From positions 1,947,363-2,011,362 of the forward strand of contig NW_020194685.1 of assembly GCF_002865645.1 (NCBI RefSeq): a stretch of DNA of 64,000 bases. The letters run 5' to 3'. Source of the stretch: Hyaloscypha bicolor E (Eukaryota > Ascomycota > Leotiomycetes > Helotiales > Hyaloscyphaceae). The notes under the pieces were generated by a model. That model had not been told where the DNA came from, did not search any database, and saw only the letters and a program-made list of their open reading frames with translations. Of this stretch, positions 12,545 through 23,615 are shown piece after piece. The number at the start of each line of letters is the position of its first letter. Within the stretch, counting starts at the first letter, position 1. A program made the position numbers and the translations under genes.

Positions 12545-13422
12545 CCAATGAGACTAGAATAGAGGCTTGGTCGGACAGAGGGATTTGTGGGATCAGCCTC
12601 GAAGGAGAAGCCGGGCCCGCTTTTCTGAGGGCAACTATCCATTGAGAAAGCTTAGAGTACACATATTTTACTCAAACTGTGTCGCCTTGCTCGAGAGATA
12701 ACCCGGGGCTTGGTCAGTTGGGTGCGTTGGTAGTTGGTAGGAATACGATTTTTTTAGAGCTGCGCAGCCTTGGCGAAAGTCAGATCCGTGGCGATGCAGG
12801 CTGTGTGGGTGTGGCTGTTCCTTGCAATCCTGCACAAAAGAGTAAAAATACACCCGCATGGCGTAAGCACCAAATCTCTTCATGCGTTTTCTGCCCCATT
12901 ATAAACATCGCCCGAATCGCAAAGCCGGACCGAGCGGTCGCATTAGAAAAATAATTGCAAAAGTCCGCAGGTCGAGTATCATGTGATGGAAGAAGGGGCC
13001 TTGAAAATTCGCTGAAGCTTGAAGGCTGTCAACTTGTCGGACTCAAGGGACAGCTGAGCGTCTAGCTGTCGCCGATTTTTGAGACCCAAGAGCTCATATC
13101 GTCAAACGGTCCAACAGTCCAACAACGGCGCGCCTTCGATTGCCGTGAGTACTGGGCGAGAGGATAGCTGCGGTCGCACAAAACTCTTGCCCAATCATTA
13201 CCTACCAATCCGAAACGGCCTCCGAAGGGCCTTCATCCTTCGGACATCCAACAACAATCCTTTCTGTAAATACCTGATACCTGGATTGTCAACTCACAAG
13301 TAAGGATCCGGATGAGAACAAACCTCGGGGTCACCGACACAGAAGCCTCGCCTAGTGGAACATCGTTGTATGATCTATTTACAAGTCTCTGATAGTGTAC
13401 ATCCCCTGTCCCGATGTCGAGT
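12545..13422. other. Intergenic, promoter of the LOR-domain gene
   Basis: The stretch lies between the 5' end of the LOR-domain gene and the 3' end of the complex I gene, both on the minus strand. Frames on either strand are short and without motifs. No regulatory element was recognised. Confidence 0.4.
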
Positions 13423-14287
13423 CTATTTTTGAGGTGGAGGTTGTGTGACAGGTGTGCCGGTGTCTCGCATGAAATATGTCCACTGTCCTTCAACAGGCTT
13501 TTCCTCTAAATCTTCCCATCTGCGGAGCGTGGTTAGCAGGTACCCAGATGAACGCAGAGAGCGAAACATACGCTTTTGACTTCACCATAACATCTACAAG
13601 CTTCATCTCTCCCTCAGCAACTTGAATGACCTCCTCAATTAGACCAGCACCAATCTTAGTCTCCAAATCAGAGACTCTATGCCAAGTTAGCCCCATTAGC
13701 ACATCCGCAGATCCGTATACCTACTGTTCGGCAGTCAATGCAGGTTCCTCCTCCCAGAGAATAGTCTTTGTATCCTCTACCGGCCTCTTCATACCCAAAA
13801 CACTCTGCCCTTTCCTGTCTTCCGTAGATCTTGTTCCCTCCAACTCGGGTCCCAAATTTTCCTCCCCATCCCATTCCTGCGTCGTATCGTCAAACTCCTG
13901 ATCAGTCTTACTCCTAACAAACACCTTCCCATCCCTCAAAATCTTCAAGTGCCTCCCCATATCATAATCCACGCCGCCCTCAGGCGTATTGAACACCTCA
14001 GGATGCTCCGCGATGACCTTCTTCGCCTTCTCCGACCACTCCTTGTAGCCGTCGGGTTCGACGGCAGAGACGATCGACATGCGATGCTTGGTCAGCGCTT
14101 CGGTCGATTGGCGATATAGCGACGACTCGGGGATTTCTTTCAGCTTGTCGAGCGTGCTGGAGTAGAGGTAGAGGAGCGTGGAGCGGGGCGCTGGGTGGGT
14201 GCTGAGCCCTGTGAGGCCGGTGGGAGTCCCGGGCTCGAGATATCTGGCGGGCTTGACGGCCGCGAGCTGTCGAAACGTCCGTCGCAT
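13423..14287 (-). CDS. NADH:ubiquinone oxidoreductase 29.9 kDa-type subunit (NDUFA5 family)
   Basis: Three exons (14287-13725, 13676-13572, 13519-13423) join to about 254 aa. Introns of 48 and 52 nt have donors GTAGGT and GTATGT. The N-terminus MRRTFRQLAAVKPARYLEPG is an arginine-rich mitochondrial presequence-like segment. It is followed by the family hallmark GLTGLSTHPAPRSTLLYLYS and TLDKLKEIPESSLYRQS, typical of fungal NDUFA5/B13 homologues. The C-terminal exons give KIGAGLIEEVIQVAEGEMKL and WEDLEEKPVEGQWTYF. This is an accessory subunit of the peripheral arm of complex I on the matrix side. I chose ATG 14287 over 14302 because the presequence pattern starts there. Confidence 0.92.
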
Positions 14288-14591
14288 GGCGGTCGAGGTC
14301 AATGGCGCAGATGGATGTTGTTGTGAGGCAAAGAGTCTTGTGACATAAACAATCTGGAGAGAGCTTCAAAGTCTTGGCGCCGCGCTAAATTTTGATTGAA
14401 CCTGGAGAATCTCAAAATTAAACAGTGAACCACTGGAAGTGTATATTATAAATGAGCAGGGATAGTACAAGTATCTAACATCATTCTGATGTAAAGTCTC
14501 AGGAAATTCTTGTGCGCCATTGTATTGTATAAGATCAGGGGGGTCAGTGGTCACGTGATATGATATTATTGAATGAGCTTTTGATTTGATC
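14288..14591. promoter_or_regulatory. Promoter region of the NDUFA5-type gene
   Basis: AT-rich spacer of 304 bp between two minus-strand genes. It must hold the 3' end of the gamma-tubulin complex gene and the promoter of the complex I gene. No named element was seen. Confidence 0.35.
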
Positions 14592-17522
14592 CTACGCATC
14601 CCTCGAATAGTAATTCGACATCTCTAGCGTCAGCAGAAGATGTGCTATAGTATTCTCTTCGGCGAGGTCATCGCCGTCAAAAAGACCTTGCCCAGGCGTC
14701 CTGGTGTCCAAAGTTCTCTTATCCCCGTACCCTTTCTTTTCACTCAATCCTCGGCACACAGTGATGAATACCCGAACCTTCTTGTAAAACTTCGCATAAA
14801 TCTCTCTGAGCTCATCATCCGCTTCAGTTGTCTTCTCCTGGTTCAGCATCCTCTGCCGAGAATATTTCGAAAATTGCAGAATGAGGGCGAAGATCTCCTC
14901 GAGAAGCTTCAGGACTGGCTGTTGTCGTTTCCGTAAGAGAAGTGCAAACATGATCCTATCCAAGACGCGCTCATGATAATCTCGGAGCTTGTCTAATCCT
15001 TCGTTCTGGCCGAAAGTGATTTTGTCACCCTCCACACCGATTCGTTTTTCAATCTGGTCCAACTTCCGCTCAAAGATTCGCCACGTTGCTTCAATGCCAG
15101 TATCGAAGAAATACCCACAAACACTCGAGACAAAATGTTGGGCTTCAATGCGGAAACGTTGAGATACAAAGTCATTGCCTTGCCAGAATGAGCTCCGGTG
15201 TGTAGCATCGCGGAAAAGAGCTGAGACGACGTAAAGCATTCGAGTCATACGAAGAAGAAGCCTGAAAACTTGATCATACTTGAATAGAATCATAGGGGTA
15301 ATAACAGCTTCAAGCGGTGGAGGGGGCTTGTATGATAATCGAAGAAAGTCGAGGGCCTCGACGGAGTCTGGGTCTAAGCATTTCTCGATCTCTTCTTGCG
15401 ACATATCGCGAACGGCGAACGAAAGGTCGCCAGGGAGTGAAGTTTTATCGAGGTATGTGCCGGCATGAGATTCGTTGAGTGGCTCCGTTGATGTGTAACT
15501 GTCCATTAGAACACCCATCAGGGCAAGTCGAAGCTCCGAACTTGCAGGAGGCCAATTATCTCGACCTCCCAGGCGAAGACCCATGATACCCCCAGAACGT
15601 GCAACTCCCCTGTGTCGTTCTGCGCTCTCAAGCTCTGGATCAAATAAGGCGTGGGAAAGTCTACTGGAGAAGATCCCATTTCCCAAGAGATGGAAGCTTC
15701 GCTGCACGGACAGGTGTTCCCGCAGTTTGTGAGAATTAAAGAACATTCTCATACAAGATCCGTTTACTATACGTGCTTGAGCCTCAATGATTGGATTGAA
15801 AGAAAGTATTGGCGCAAGTGAAATCGGAGGAGCAAAGATCGAATCATGATCGCCTGGATCTCCATCTTTCGAGGTGAGATATGAATCCAGGCCAAGAGAG
15901 AGACGATCCGGCGACACTCTTTCATTCAATGGCTGATCAAACGTGTTGATTGAAGCCAGAACATGAGCTTGCATATCTTCCTGTGGCTTGCCAAAGAAGT
16001 CCAACGCAAAATTGCAACCTTCCGGCTCATTTTCTATCGGAGAAGTTGCTAAACTCCCTGTCGCGAAGCGGAGTAGTGCGTTGGTGAGGTCTTTCTCGTA
16101 CTGTAAAGCTTTCGCTTCAACTTGTATTATATCTTGCCATGAGAAATTCCACTGCAGTGACGGGGGATTGGCAGAAGCAACGATATCTGCCCTTGCTAAA
16201 GGATGATCCGCATGGTGAGTACGCAGAAACCGGAGACTCCTGCCAACCTCGAACATTGCACGAGCGTCATCAGGTTGGATGAATGCAGGGACTCTATCGA
16301 TGTCCAAAAAGTAATCTGGTTCCTGTAATTTCAGGCCCTGGTCATCGATCCATTCCTTATTCTCCACTTTCACAAAGCTCTTTCCCTTTCCATCTTTCGT
16401 AAGTGGCAGGCCAGCCTCTCGTTGCAGCCCTAGCCATTCGCCAGTAAACTCAAGCCATGGTTGGGAGACACGAGACAGTATCTCAAGAAGTATTTCTCTC
16501 AACGAATCTGTTCGATGCTCTAGAAGCTGGATCTCCTCGAAGATTGTTGATAACATTGACTCATCGCTACGCGTGGCCGAGATGTTTACTACAATCCGCT
16601 GGAAGCAGGTAAGTATCGAATGAGCCGGTTGAAACAACGATTGGAGTTGAAGGATACTTTGGTACGTGGACGCAGACATACTCAATCGTGATTGAATGGT
16701 TGCTAGCAACGTAGAGACTGCATCTGCTAATGCAATTCGCCCTGACGACGTGCTTCTAGAATAAGTCTTTTCAATGAATCCTTGAAGGTTCCTTGTGATA
16801 TTCCCACAGTCGAAGAAGGTGGTGAGAAGTCCACCCAGTGATTTCTCAGAATAACCGGATATCCTGAGCTTGGGCAGGGTTGGAACAAATGATAGCTTCT
16901 CTTCATCCCAGGTAAAGAACACCGAGCTTCTTCCTAGTCCTAGAGCCAGGACTGAAGAAGTATAAATTTTGGCCTCTACCACAACATGATCCGTGTTTCC
17001 GATCCTTAGGAAATCCTCCTTTGCGGCGACTGCGGTATCGAAGGCGGTGGGACCAGCCTCTGTAATATAAGGCGTACGTAATTCCTTGAATTTCTCGTTC
17101 TCAAATGCGTCCCAACTTTGATAATTTGCAGTCGCCACAATAAGTTCGTCTGGCAGCAGCCAGACCTCTCCGCCGTCTCTTACAGCATCCTCTTGCACTT
17201 CGATTATATCTTGATGGGAGCCGACTGACTGGCTCGGGGTGGATACGTTCTCGGTAGGTCCAAAAGAGATCTCAGGTATACTGAAGAAGACGTCTGCAGG
17301 TTGCGATTGTTCTACAACGACCGGTAGCCTTTCGTCAATATCTATGATCTCGTCAGTTCAGGGGATTTCTCGTTGAGGAAGGGTTGGAAAACCATCAAGC
17401 TTCAGTTCTGAAAATAAAAAGCTGGGATTCTGCAAAGCATCGCTCAAGAACTTCGAAGGGCCATAGAGATCTGGTATCGCAAAGACTTCTCCAGGATCTT
17501 TGCTGTCGGGACCATCCATCAT
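14592..17522 (-). CDS. Gamma-tubulin complex component 5/6-like protein (Spc97/Spc98 family), in-frame stop
   Basis: A single continuous frame of 977 codons runs from ATG 17522 to the stop at 14592, broken only by TGA at 17360-17358 (codon 55, context CCC TGA ACT). Before the stop is VFAIPDLYGPSKFLSDALQ; after it the frame continues without further stops through GYSEKSLGGLLTTFFDCG, ALRFATG-type helices and the GCP C-terminal core FRLLLRMTRMLYVVSALFRD, HFVSSVCGYFFDTGIEATWR, YHERVLDRIMFALLLRKRQ. The order and length fit fungal GCP6-like proteins of the microtubule organising centre. No good splice donor lies upstream of the TGA; the only spliceable-looking alternative is a 51-nt segment starting GTTTTC, a poor donor. 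Gene identity is strong; functional state is uncertain. Confidence 0.8.
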
Positions 17523-17700
17523 TTTCGCATTTTGTCGATGAGTTCATTGGGCGCGTCGAGGTTGAGGTTGACGCGTCTTCTTCGGCTTTGGCAACAGCAC
17601 TTTACAGGGGTGCTTTTTTAGCTCCCAGCGCCGGGAAGTGCACCTGAACTCTTTGCGACATCGACCAGCTTCAATCAACCACGACCCAGTTGATTTCAAG

Positions 17701-18613
17701 ATGCCTCCCAAGAAGAAGGCCAAAGCAGCTGCTGCGGTCTCAACACCAACCGCAGATGAAGATGCTATGGTGATTGACACCCCGCAACCGCAGAAAGCTG
17801 AGGAACCACAAAAGCCAGCATACGACATCTTGAAGGACCCTTGGACGGACGAGCAGGAAACGTCATTATTCAAAGGAATCATCAAATGGAAGCCGGCTGG
17901 TGAGCTCATAGGAAGCTATTGCCATGGACGGTACTAACTATATTTAAGGCATGCACAAGCACTTCCGCATGATTGCATTGTCAGAGCACCTTCGAAATCA
18001 TGGCTACGATCCTACCGTCGAGAAACACACTCGCATACCAGGAATATGGGAGAAGCTTGGAACATTATATAACCTCCCTATTATCGATGACCGGGAGAAC
18101 TCTTTCGAGTACGAAGACCAAGGCAAATATCTCGAATTCAAACTCCCAGAGGAGGATTATGATGAACGTACCTTCATGAGAGGCAAACGAGATGCTACTA
18201 GCGAAACACCCTCTTCGCCTCCCAGGCTGGGCAGATCAACCTCACCAGTACCGCAAGCTGTCCGAAAACGTAAAAGAGCGGACACAGTCACAACGAAGAA
18301 TCGTGCTAGCACGGTTGATGATACGGATGAGACTAGGACATCTCCTGCGAATTCTCCCCCTCCGAAGATGGCTCGAGGGGGAAGGGGTACGAATCGGTCC
18401 ATGGGACGAGTTAAGGCAGAGTCAAGTTCCCGGCAGCAGAGTAAGGACACCACAGTGACTGAGGACGAAGGGGCGGAAGAGACAGAAGAAGCCGGCGAGG
18501 ATGACGAGCAAGAGGCCGAGGAGGAAGACGGGACACCGTCTCCAAAGACCTCGAAGGCTTCAAAAGCAAAGGTGGATGTCCCTGCAACACGGAAGAGCAA
18601 GCGGAAAAGATAA
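17701..18613 (+). CDS. EAF7: Chromatin modification-related protein Eaf7 (NuA4 subunit, MRGBP family)
   Basis: Exons 17701-17899 and 17949-18613 give 287 aa across a 49-nt intron (GTGAGC, branch CTAAC, TTAAG). The Eaf7/MRGBP domain is clear at residues 45-125: [56 protein letters not shown]. The remainder is a charged, disordered tail rich in Glu and Lys, ending TRKSKRKR, a likely nuclear signal. Eaf7 works with Eaf5 and Eaf3 in the NuA4 histone H4/H2A acetyltransferase complex. The start lies only 178 bp from the start of the GCP-like gene on the other strand, so the promoter is bidirectional. Confidence 0.92.
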
Positions 18614-19274
18614 TTGTGGACTGACATCTTGAATGGTATGATCTATGGACCGGTAGCATGTTCGGGGGCGTTGGGAGGGCTAAAATCGACATTTACAGAG
18701 ATTCCAAAGGCGTTTGATACGATAGCCCTGGAACCCTGGTGGCCAGAGCATGTACGGAGACGTCTGAGGAGCGGATCAAAATCGATCATGGGACATGACA
18801 TTGCGGAGAAGAAAACTCTGTGCCGTATGTCCGAGATTTCACGTGCTTATCATGCGTGATGTAGAGAATACCACTGTAATACACAGCTTTTGCCGCTGGC
18901 AGTTCTGGTCTTGATGATACGTCAGTAACCCTCAAAGGTTTCCTTCTTTTGGCCCTGCCGGCTGTTTACTCTCCCTCGGTCCGCTCCAGCCAGAATGCAC
19001 ACTGGCAAAATTTGTGCATCATTTGGCCAATATGGACCCCTGTGGCTGGTGCGAGGGGGCTTTTGGGCTGTGGGGTGTCCGAATCTCCAAGGCACTCGGG
19101 AGGAATTGACCTCGGCTCATCGGGGAAGCACTACCGACATCTCCCTTCGACCAACCACATGAGCATAACGTTGATCGTCCGCTCCACTGAAGCTCGTGAA
19201 AGAAAAGGCCGAACTTTATATTCCCAAATCTAAGATTCTTCTTCTTCTCCCTACTCGATAACGCTGTGTGAGGA
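18614..19274 (+). promoter_or_regulatory. Promoter region of the carnitine acetyltransferase gene with two CCTCGG motifs
   Basis: The interval contains CCTCGG at 18974-18979 and 19110-19115. In Aspergillus this hexamer is the core site of the FarA/FarB fatty-acid-responsive activators that control carnitine acetyltransferase and beta-oxidation genes. Two copies in 660 bp could still be chance. Confidence 0.4.
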
Positions 19275-21354
19275 ATGTTGAGGACACTCGCGAAGGGTCG
19301 GGTGCTAAGAAGCGGGTACACTTTGACCCAGTTGTCCAGAGTATGTCTATGAGGTTCCCATGCCACTGTTCTCTTGTTGCTAACACATATTGGCAGACCG
19401 TAGCAATGGCACCGGTAAGTGTGCGGAAGAGCAGCTCTTTGCCAGCAGGTACGCAAAATATCCTCTGATATTTACCCCGCATTGGACTTTGGCTGACCAC
19501 CATCTAGGTTATAGGGAAGACCCTTCCAAGGGTCCTATGCTACGATTCGAAGAGTCTCTACCCAAACTGCCAGTACCCACTCTAGAGGAGACAGCAGTTC
19601 GATACCTCAAATCCGTCCACCCTCTACTCTCCACCTCCGAGCTCGAGTCGACGACAATAGCGGTCCAAGAATTCATAAAGCCCGGAGGCATTGGGAGCAA
19701 ACTGCAGGAGAAGCTGATTGCCAGACGAGAGGATCCTAAACACAAGAACTGGATCTATGAATGGTGGAATGATGCCGCATATCTGTCCTACCGTGATCCA
19801 GTCGTCCCGTATGTCAGCTACTTCTACTCTCACCGAGATGACAGACGGCGGCGGGATCCATCGAAAAGAGCTGCTGCCATCACTACCGCAGCTCTAGAGT
19901 TCAAGAAACAGGTTGACTCTGGTACACTTGAACCTGAATACATGAAGAAGCTACCCATTTCCATGGAGAGTTACCAATGGATGTTCAATGCATGTCGACT
20001 ACCTGCAAAGCCCGCAGATCACCCAGTCAAGTACCCTGCATCAGAAAACAAGCAAATTCTCGTGATCCGCAAGAATCAATTCTTCAAGGTCATGCATGAG
20101 GTTGATGGGCAACAATTGAACACATCTGAGCTGGAACAACAATTCAAGCGGATTTATCAAAAGGCAGAGAAGGCCCCAGCAGTGGGCGTCCTGACTACGG
20201 AGAATCGTGACATCTGGACTGATGCGAGAGATGTCCTGCTCAAGGCACACTCGTCCAATGCAGCAGCCTTAAAGGCAATCGAATCTGCTTCCTTTGTGGT
20301 CTGCTTGGACGATGCATCACCTGTCACACTCGAGGAGCGTGCACACCAATACTGGCATGGTGATGGCTGCAATCGCTGGTTCGATAAGCCTCTCCAGTTC
20401 ATCGTCAACGAAAATGGGACTTCTGGCTTCATGGGCGAACACTCAATGATGGATGGTACACCCACCCATCGCCTTAATGACTATGTCAACGAGGTGATCT
20501 TCAACAACAAACTCGATTTCTCCAACCCATCAGTCCGCTCCAACCTACCCGAGCCTACTGTTGTCAAATTCCACGTCAACAAGGAGGTTCAAGCCGAGAT
20601 CGAGCGCGCTGAAAAGGACTTCACCGAAGTCATCGGCGCTCATGAGCTCCGCGTTCAGGCATACCAAGGCTACGGCAAGGGTCTAATCAAGAAGTTCAAG
20701 TGCTCGCCAGATGCATACGTACAAATGATCATTCAACTGGCCTACTTCAAAATGTATGGCAAGAATCGGCCCACATACGAATCAGCCGCTACCCGACGTT
20801 TCCAACAAGGAAGAACCGAGACCTGCCGTTCCGTCTCCGATGATTCTGTTGCGTTCTGCAAAGCAATAAGTGATCCACATATTGAGCCCAAGGAGACTGT
20901 GGCGCTCTTCCGAAAAGCAGTAAATTCTCATGTGGAATACATCTCTGCAGCTTCAGACGGAAAGGGTGTTGATCGACATCTCTTTGGATTGAAGAAGTTG
21001 CTTGGACCGAATGATGAGGTCCCTTCGATTTACAAGGATCCAACCTACACATACTCAAGCAAATGGTTCATCTCTACCAGTCAGTTGAGTTCCGAATACT
21101 TCAATGGCTACGGATGGAGTCAAGTGGTTGACGACGGATGGGGAATTGCATATATGATTAATGAAAATAGGTAAGCTGGAACGAACCTCGTTCAAATCAG
21201 TTCTCTTTGAAGCTAACGTGAATACAGCATCCAATTCAACATTGTGTCGAAGGGTCTTGGAAGCGAGAGGATGAGTTTCTACTTGAACGAAGCGGCGGGA
21301 GATATTAGAGACCTCCTTCTTCCAACTTTGGAGGCGCCAAAGGCTAAGTTGTAA
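19275..21354 (+). CDS. CAT2: Carnitine O-acetyltransferase, mitochondrial/peroxisomal
   Basis: Four inferred exons (19275-19340, 19397-19414, 19531-21170, 21228-21354) give about 616 aa. Exon 1 encodes a basic amphipathic presequence (MLRTLAKGRVLRSGYTLTQL). Exon 2 is only 18 nt and contains a second ATG (MAP). The main exon has family blocks LPKLPVPTLEET, WWNDAAYLSYRDPVVPYVSY, YQWMFNACRLPAKP, RKNQFFKVMHEVDG and the catalytic His block FMGEHSMMDGTPTHRLNDYV, then YGKGLIKKFKCSPDAYVQM. The last residues are AKL, a PTS1 peroxisomal signal. The enzyme moves acetyl groups between CoA and carnitine, allowing growth on acetate and fatty acids. The join of exon 2 to 19531 is my best reading; other acceptors at 19508 or 19452 break the frame or add non-conserved residues. 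Confidence 0.9.
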
Positions 21355-21681
21355 ATACGGGTCTGGGCTTTAGATGGGACTGGTTCACGATGGGATGTGG
21401 TGTATCATATTGATGGCATAGCAGTACTAGATTTCTTTCCCAACTCAATTCCCGGCTTCATTTAGTGTGAGCGACTGGACTTTATATCCTGCATGAAACC
21501 AGTTCAAAAATGAGTTTGTAAAAGCAGTCACATGTGCTGGAAGGATTTGCTTCGAAACCGAAACACGTTGGGTATGAAAACGGAAGTTGAGAATCTTGCA
21601 GCCGTAAGCACGTACAGAGGAAAAGAATTTGATCTAGAGACTTCTACTATGATACATCATAACATACCAATATCCTACACC
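21355..21681. other. Convergent 3' intergenic region
   Basis: The stretch of 327 bp lies between the 3' ends of the carnitine acetyltransferase and uS4m genes. It presumably holds both 3' UTRs and polyadenylation signals. No gene seen. Confidence 0.4.
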
Positions 21682-23103
21682 CTACCTCCTCCTCAGATAC
21701 CAATTGAACGCCAACTGTTGTGTCTCGGCCGGGAATGGCGTTGGCACCTCCGCTAAACCAGGCCTAGCAACCGGGTGCCTCAAATACACAGCTGAACAGA
21801 TGTTGTGGTTGACCTCCAGGTACCGCGGAATGAACGCAAAGGCGCTCATGTATGGTCTCGGTCGCCAAGGCGTAGCATAAGGTTTCGTGGTGTCGGCTGG
21901 ATTCTCTCGAATCCTAGCGATGGCCCTTTTTAGAGCTTCTTTCTGTTTATCAGACATCTCTGACTCTGGCTTGAGCCTCTTCACGGGCGCCTTGTCTGCG
22001 GATTCTACTTCTTCGGTTATGCCGAGGAGCTCTTGTGTAATCTCTTTCATTTCCGTGTCCAGCTCTTGAAGTGACTTCCTTCCAATGAAAATTACATTGG
22101 CCTTCGCCCTTCGCAAGAGGACCCTCAGTTCCTGCTTGCGTTTCCCCGTTCTTCGGACTTTCTTGTTGCCGATACGGTCCTCGATCTGTCTGATGAGCTT
22201 GAGGAACTCTTTCTGTCGAAGCTTGCGCACTTCTGGGTCGCCTAGTTCTATCGGCGCCGATTTCGGTTGTCTAGGAGCCAGCTCTATTGTATCGTCTGCC
22301 AACTCCTTCGCCTCCTTTGCTCTCCGTCTTTCCGCTCTCCTTGCCAGTGCTGCGTCGCGAGTAATATTGCTCTGCCGGCTTATGCGTCGCTCATAGCGAA
22401 GCTTCTCGGCTTGGGCTTTCACTTTAATCTTCGGTGCACCTGTCGCAAATAATACACGATCCGGTTCGACCTGGAACATGTCTCCTGGATTGAGAAGGTA
22501 TCCTGGGTACGGAATCTAACTTATTAGCAACCGTGCCCATCCAATGAACTTAAACAGAGAGCCCACCTTTTTCCCATTGACTTTGACTTGACCGTGAATG
22601 ACGAATTGCCGTGCCTGCCTCACACTGCTAGCGAACAATGCTCGGAAAATTGCCGTGTCGAGTCGTCTCTCAATCGGTGCGTAGGTCATATGCATATATG
22701 GAACTTGATTCCTTCCAAAGGCTATCTTGTTCAAGTCCATAGGCTTCTCAAGGCCAGAGCCTCTTCCCGCAGCCTGTTCAGAACCATCGTGCTCTGCCAG
22801 GTATCTATGATCCATTGGTATGACTGAGTTTAGAAGAGGCGTAAACATCCGTTCCCATTGACCTTCTCGAATGTGTTCTCCATGATAGGCTCGAGTGATA
22901 GATTTGGCAGACCATTTTTGTTGATAGTAGGTCATGAAATTCGTCCTGGGTGCCTTTAAACGGCTGAGGTTGAAGAGATTGTATTTATTCCATGTCGCCC
23001 GGATTTTCTGCAAGGGGTAGATTAGCTCTTATGATAAAGGTCGTCGTGGTGGTAATTGCAAACATACAACCCGCTTGAGGCCGTGAAACCTCTTTCTCGT
23101 CAT
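21682..23103 (-). CDS. NAM9: Mitochondrial small ribosomal subunit protein uS4m (Nam9 type)
   Basis: Three exons (23103-23068, 23007-22567, 22515-21682) give about 436 aa; both introns fall in phase 0 (donors GTATGT and GTGGGC). Exon 1 has only 12 codons ([12 protein letters not shown]). Exon 2 holds [17 protein letters not shown] and the S4 RNA-binding domain: [34 protein letters not shown], continuing in exon 3 as [20 protein letters not shown]. The C-terminal half is a fungal-specific, charged extension ending in a conserved block ([19 protein letters not shown]). uS4m binds the small mitochondrial rRNA and nucleates small-subunit assembly. Length and domain order match fungal Nam9 proteins. 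Confidence 0.92.
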
Positions 23104-23615
23104 TGAGCTGGTGAAGAAAGGGGAGCTCTGAGGGCGGTGGCTTGTCAACACACGACGAAAGGTAAGGTCGAAGACGAAGACATCTTCAACGGGCTAGCAG
23201 GGGTGGTTCGGCCGGCCGCTAGCGCAAAAAGCTGGAGAGCCCACTGCATTTTCTGCAGCCCGCACTCGATGCACTTCAAAATTTCATACACCTTCCCCAA
23301 AGTAAAGTTAATCTTCCGGGAATTACGTTCTAGCTGTCTTAGATGGAACCCGGGCTTTGAAGGTATGTATTGTCGGTCCTAGAAACAATGCCTCTTATTT
23401 TCAGTCGAGTTTTCAATCAGCGTTCAACCCCGCCATCTTTATCGAGTCACAGTTGCAGTCATTGAATTCACCGCCCACAATACTAAGAATACAATAGAAG
23501 CACAACACAATAGTACCAGCGCCTTAAAACAAATATATCCACGTCCTGGACATCCAACTCCAACTCATATACTTTTCGCTCAACCGAACTCGGCGAAAAT
23601 CACACACGAATCAAA
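23104..23615. promoter_or_regulatory. Divergent promoter of the uS4m and La genes
   Basis: The 512 bp between two divergent starts serve both genes. A GC-rich near-palindrome (GGCCGGCC, 23210-23217) is present. Nothing else was recognised. Confidence 0.4.

Noticed and set aside
17306..17380. A 51-nt intron removing the TGA of the gamma-tubulin complex gene
   Set aside because: Length and acceptor fit, but the donor GTTTTC is poor and it would remove residues that look coding (GFPTLPQREI); kept only as an alternative explanation.
19424..19452. Short 34-nt intron in the carnitine acetyltransferase gene ending at CCAGCAG
   Set aside because: Shorter than any other intron here and it would add a non-conserved stretch; the acceptor at 19530 gives the family start GPMLRFEESLPKLPVP.
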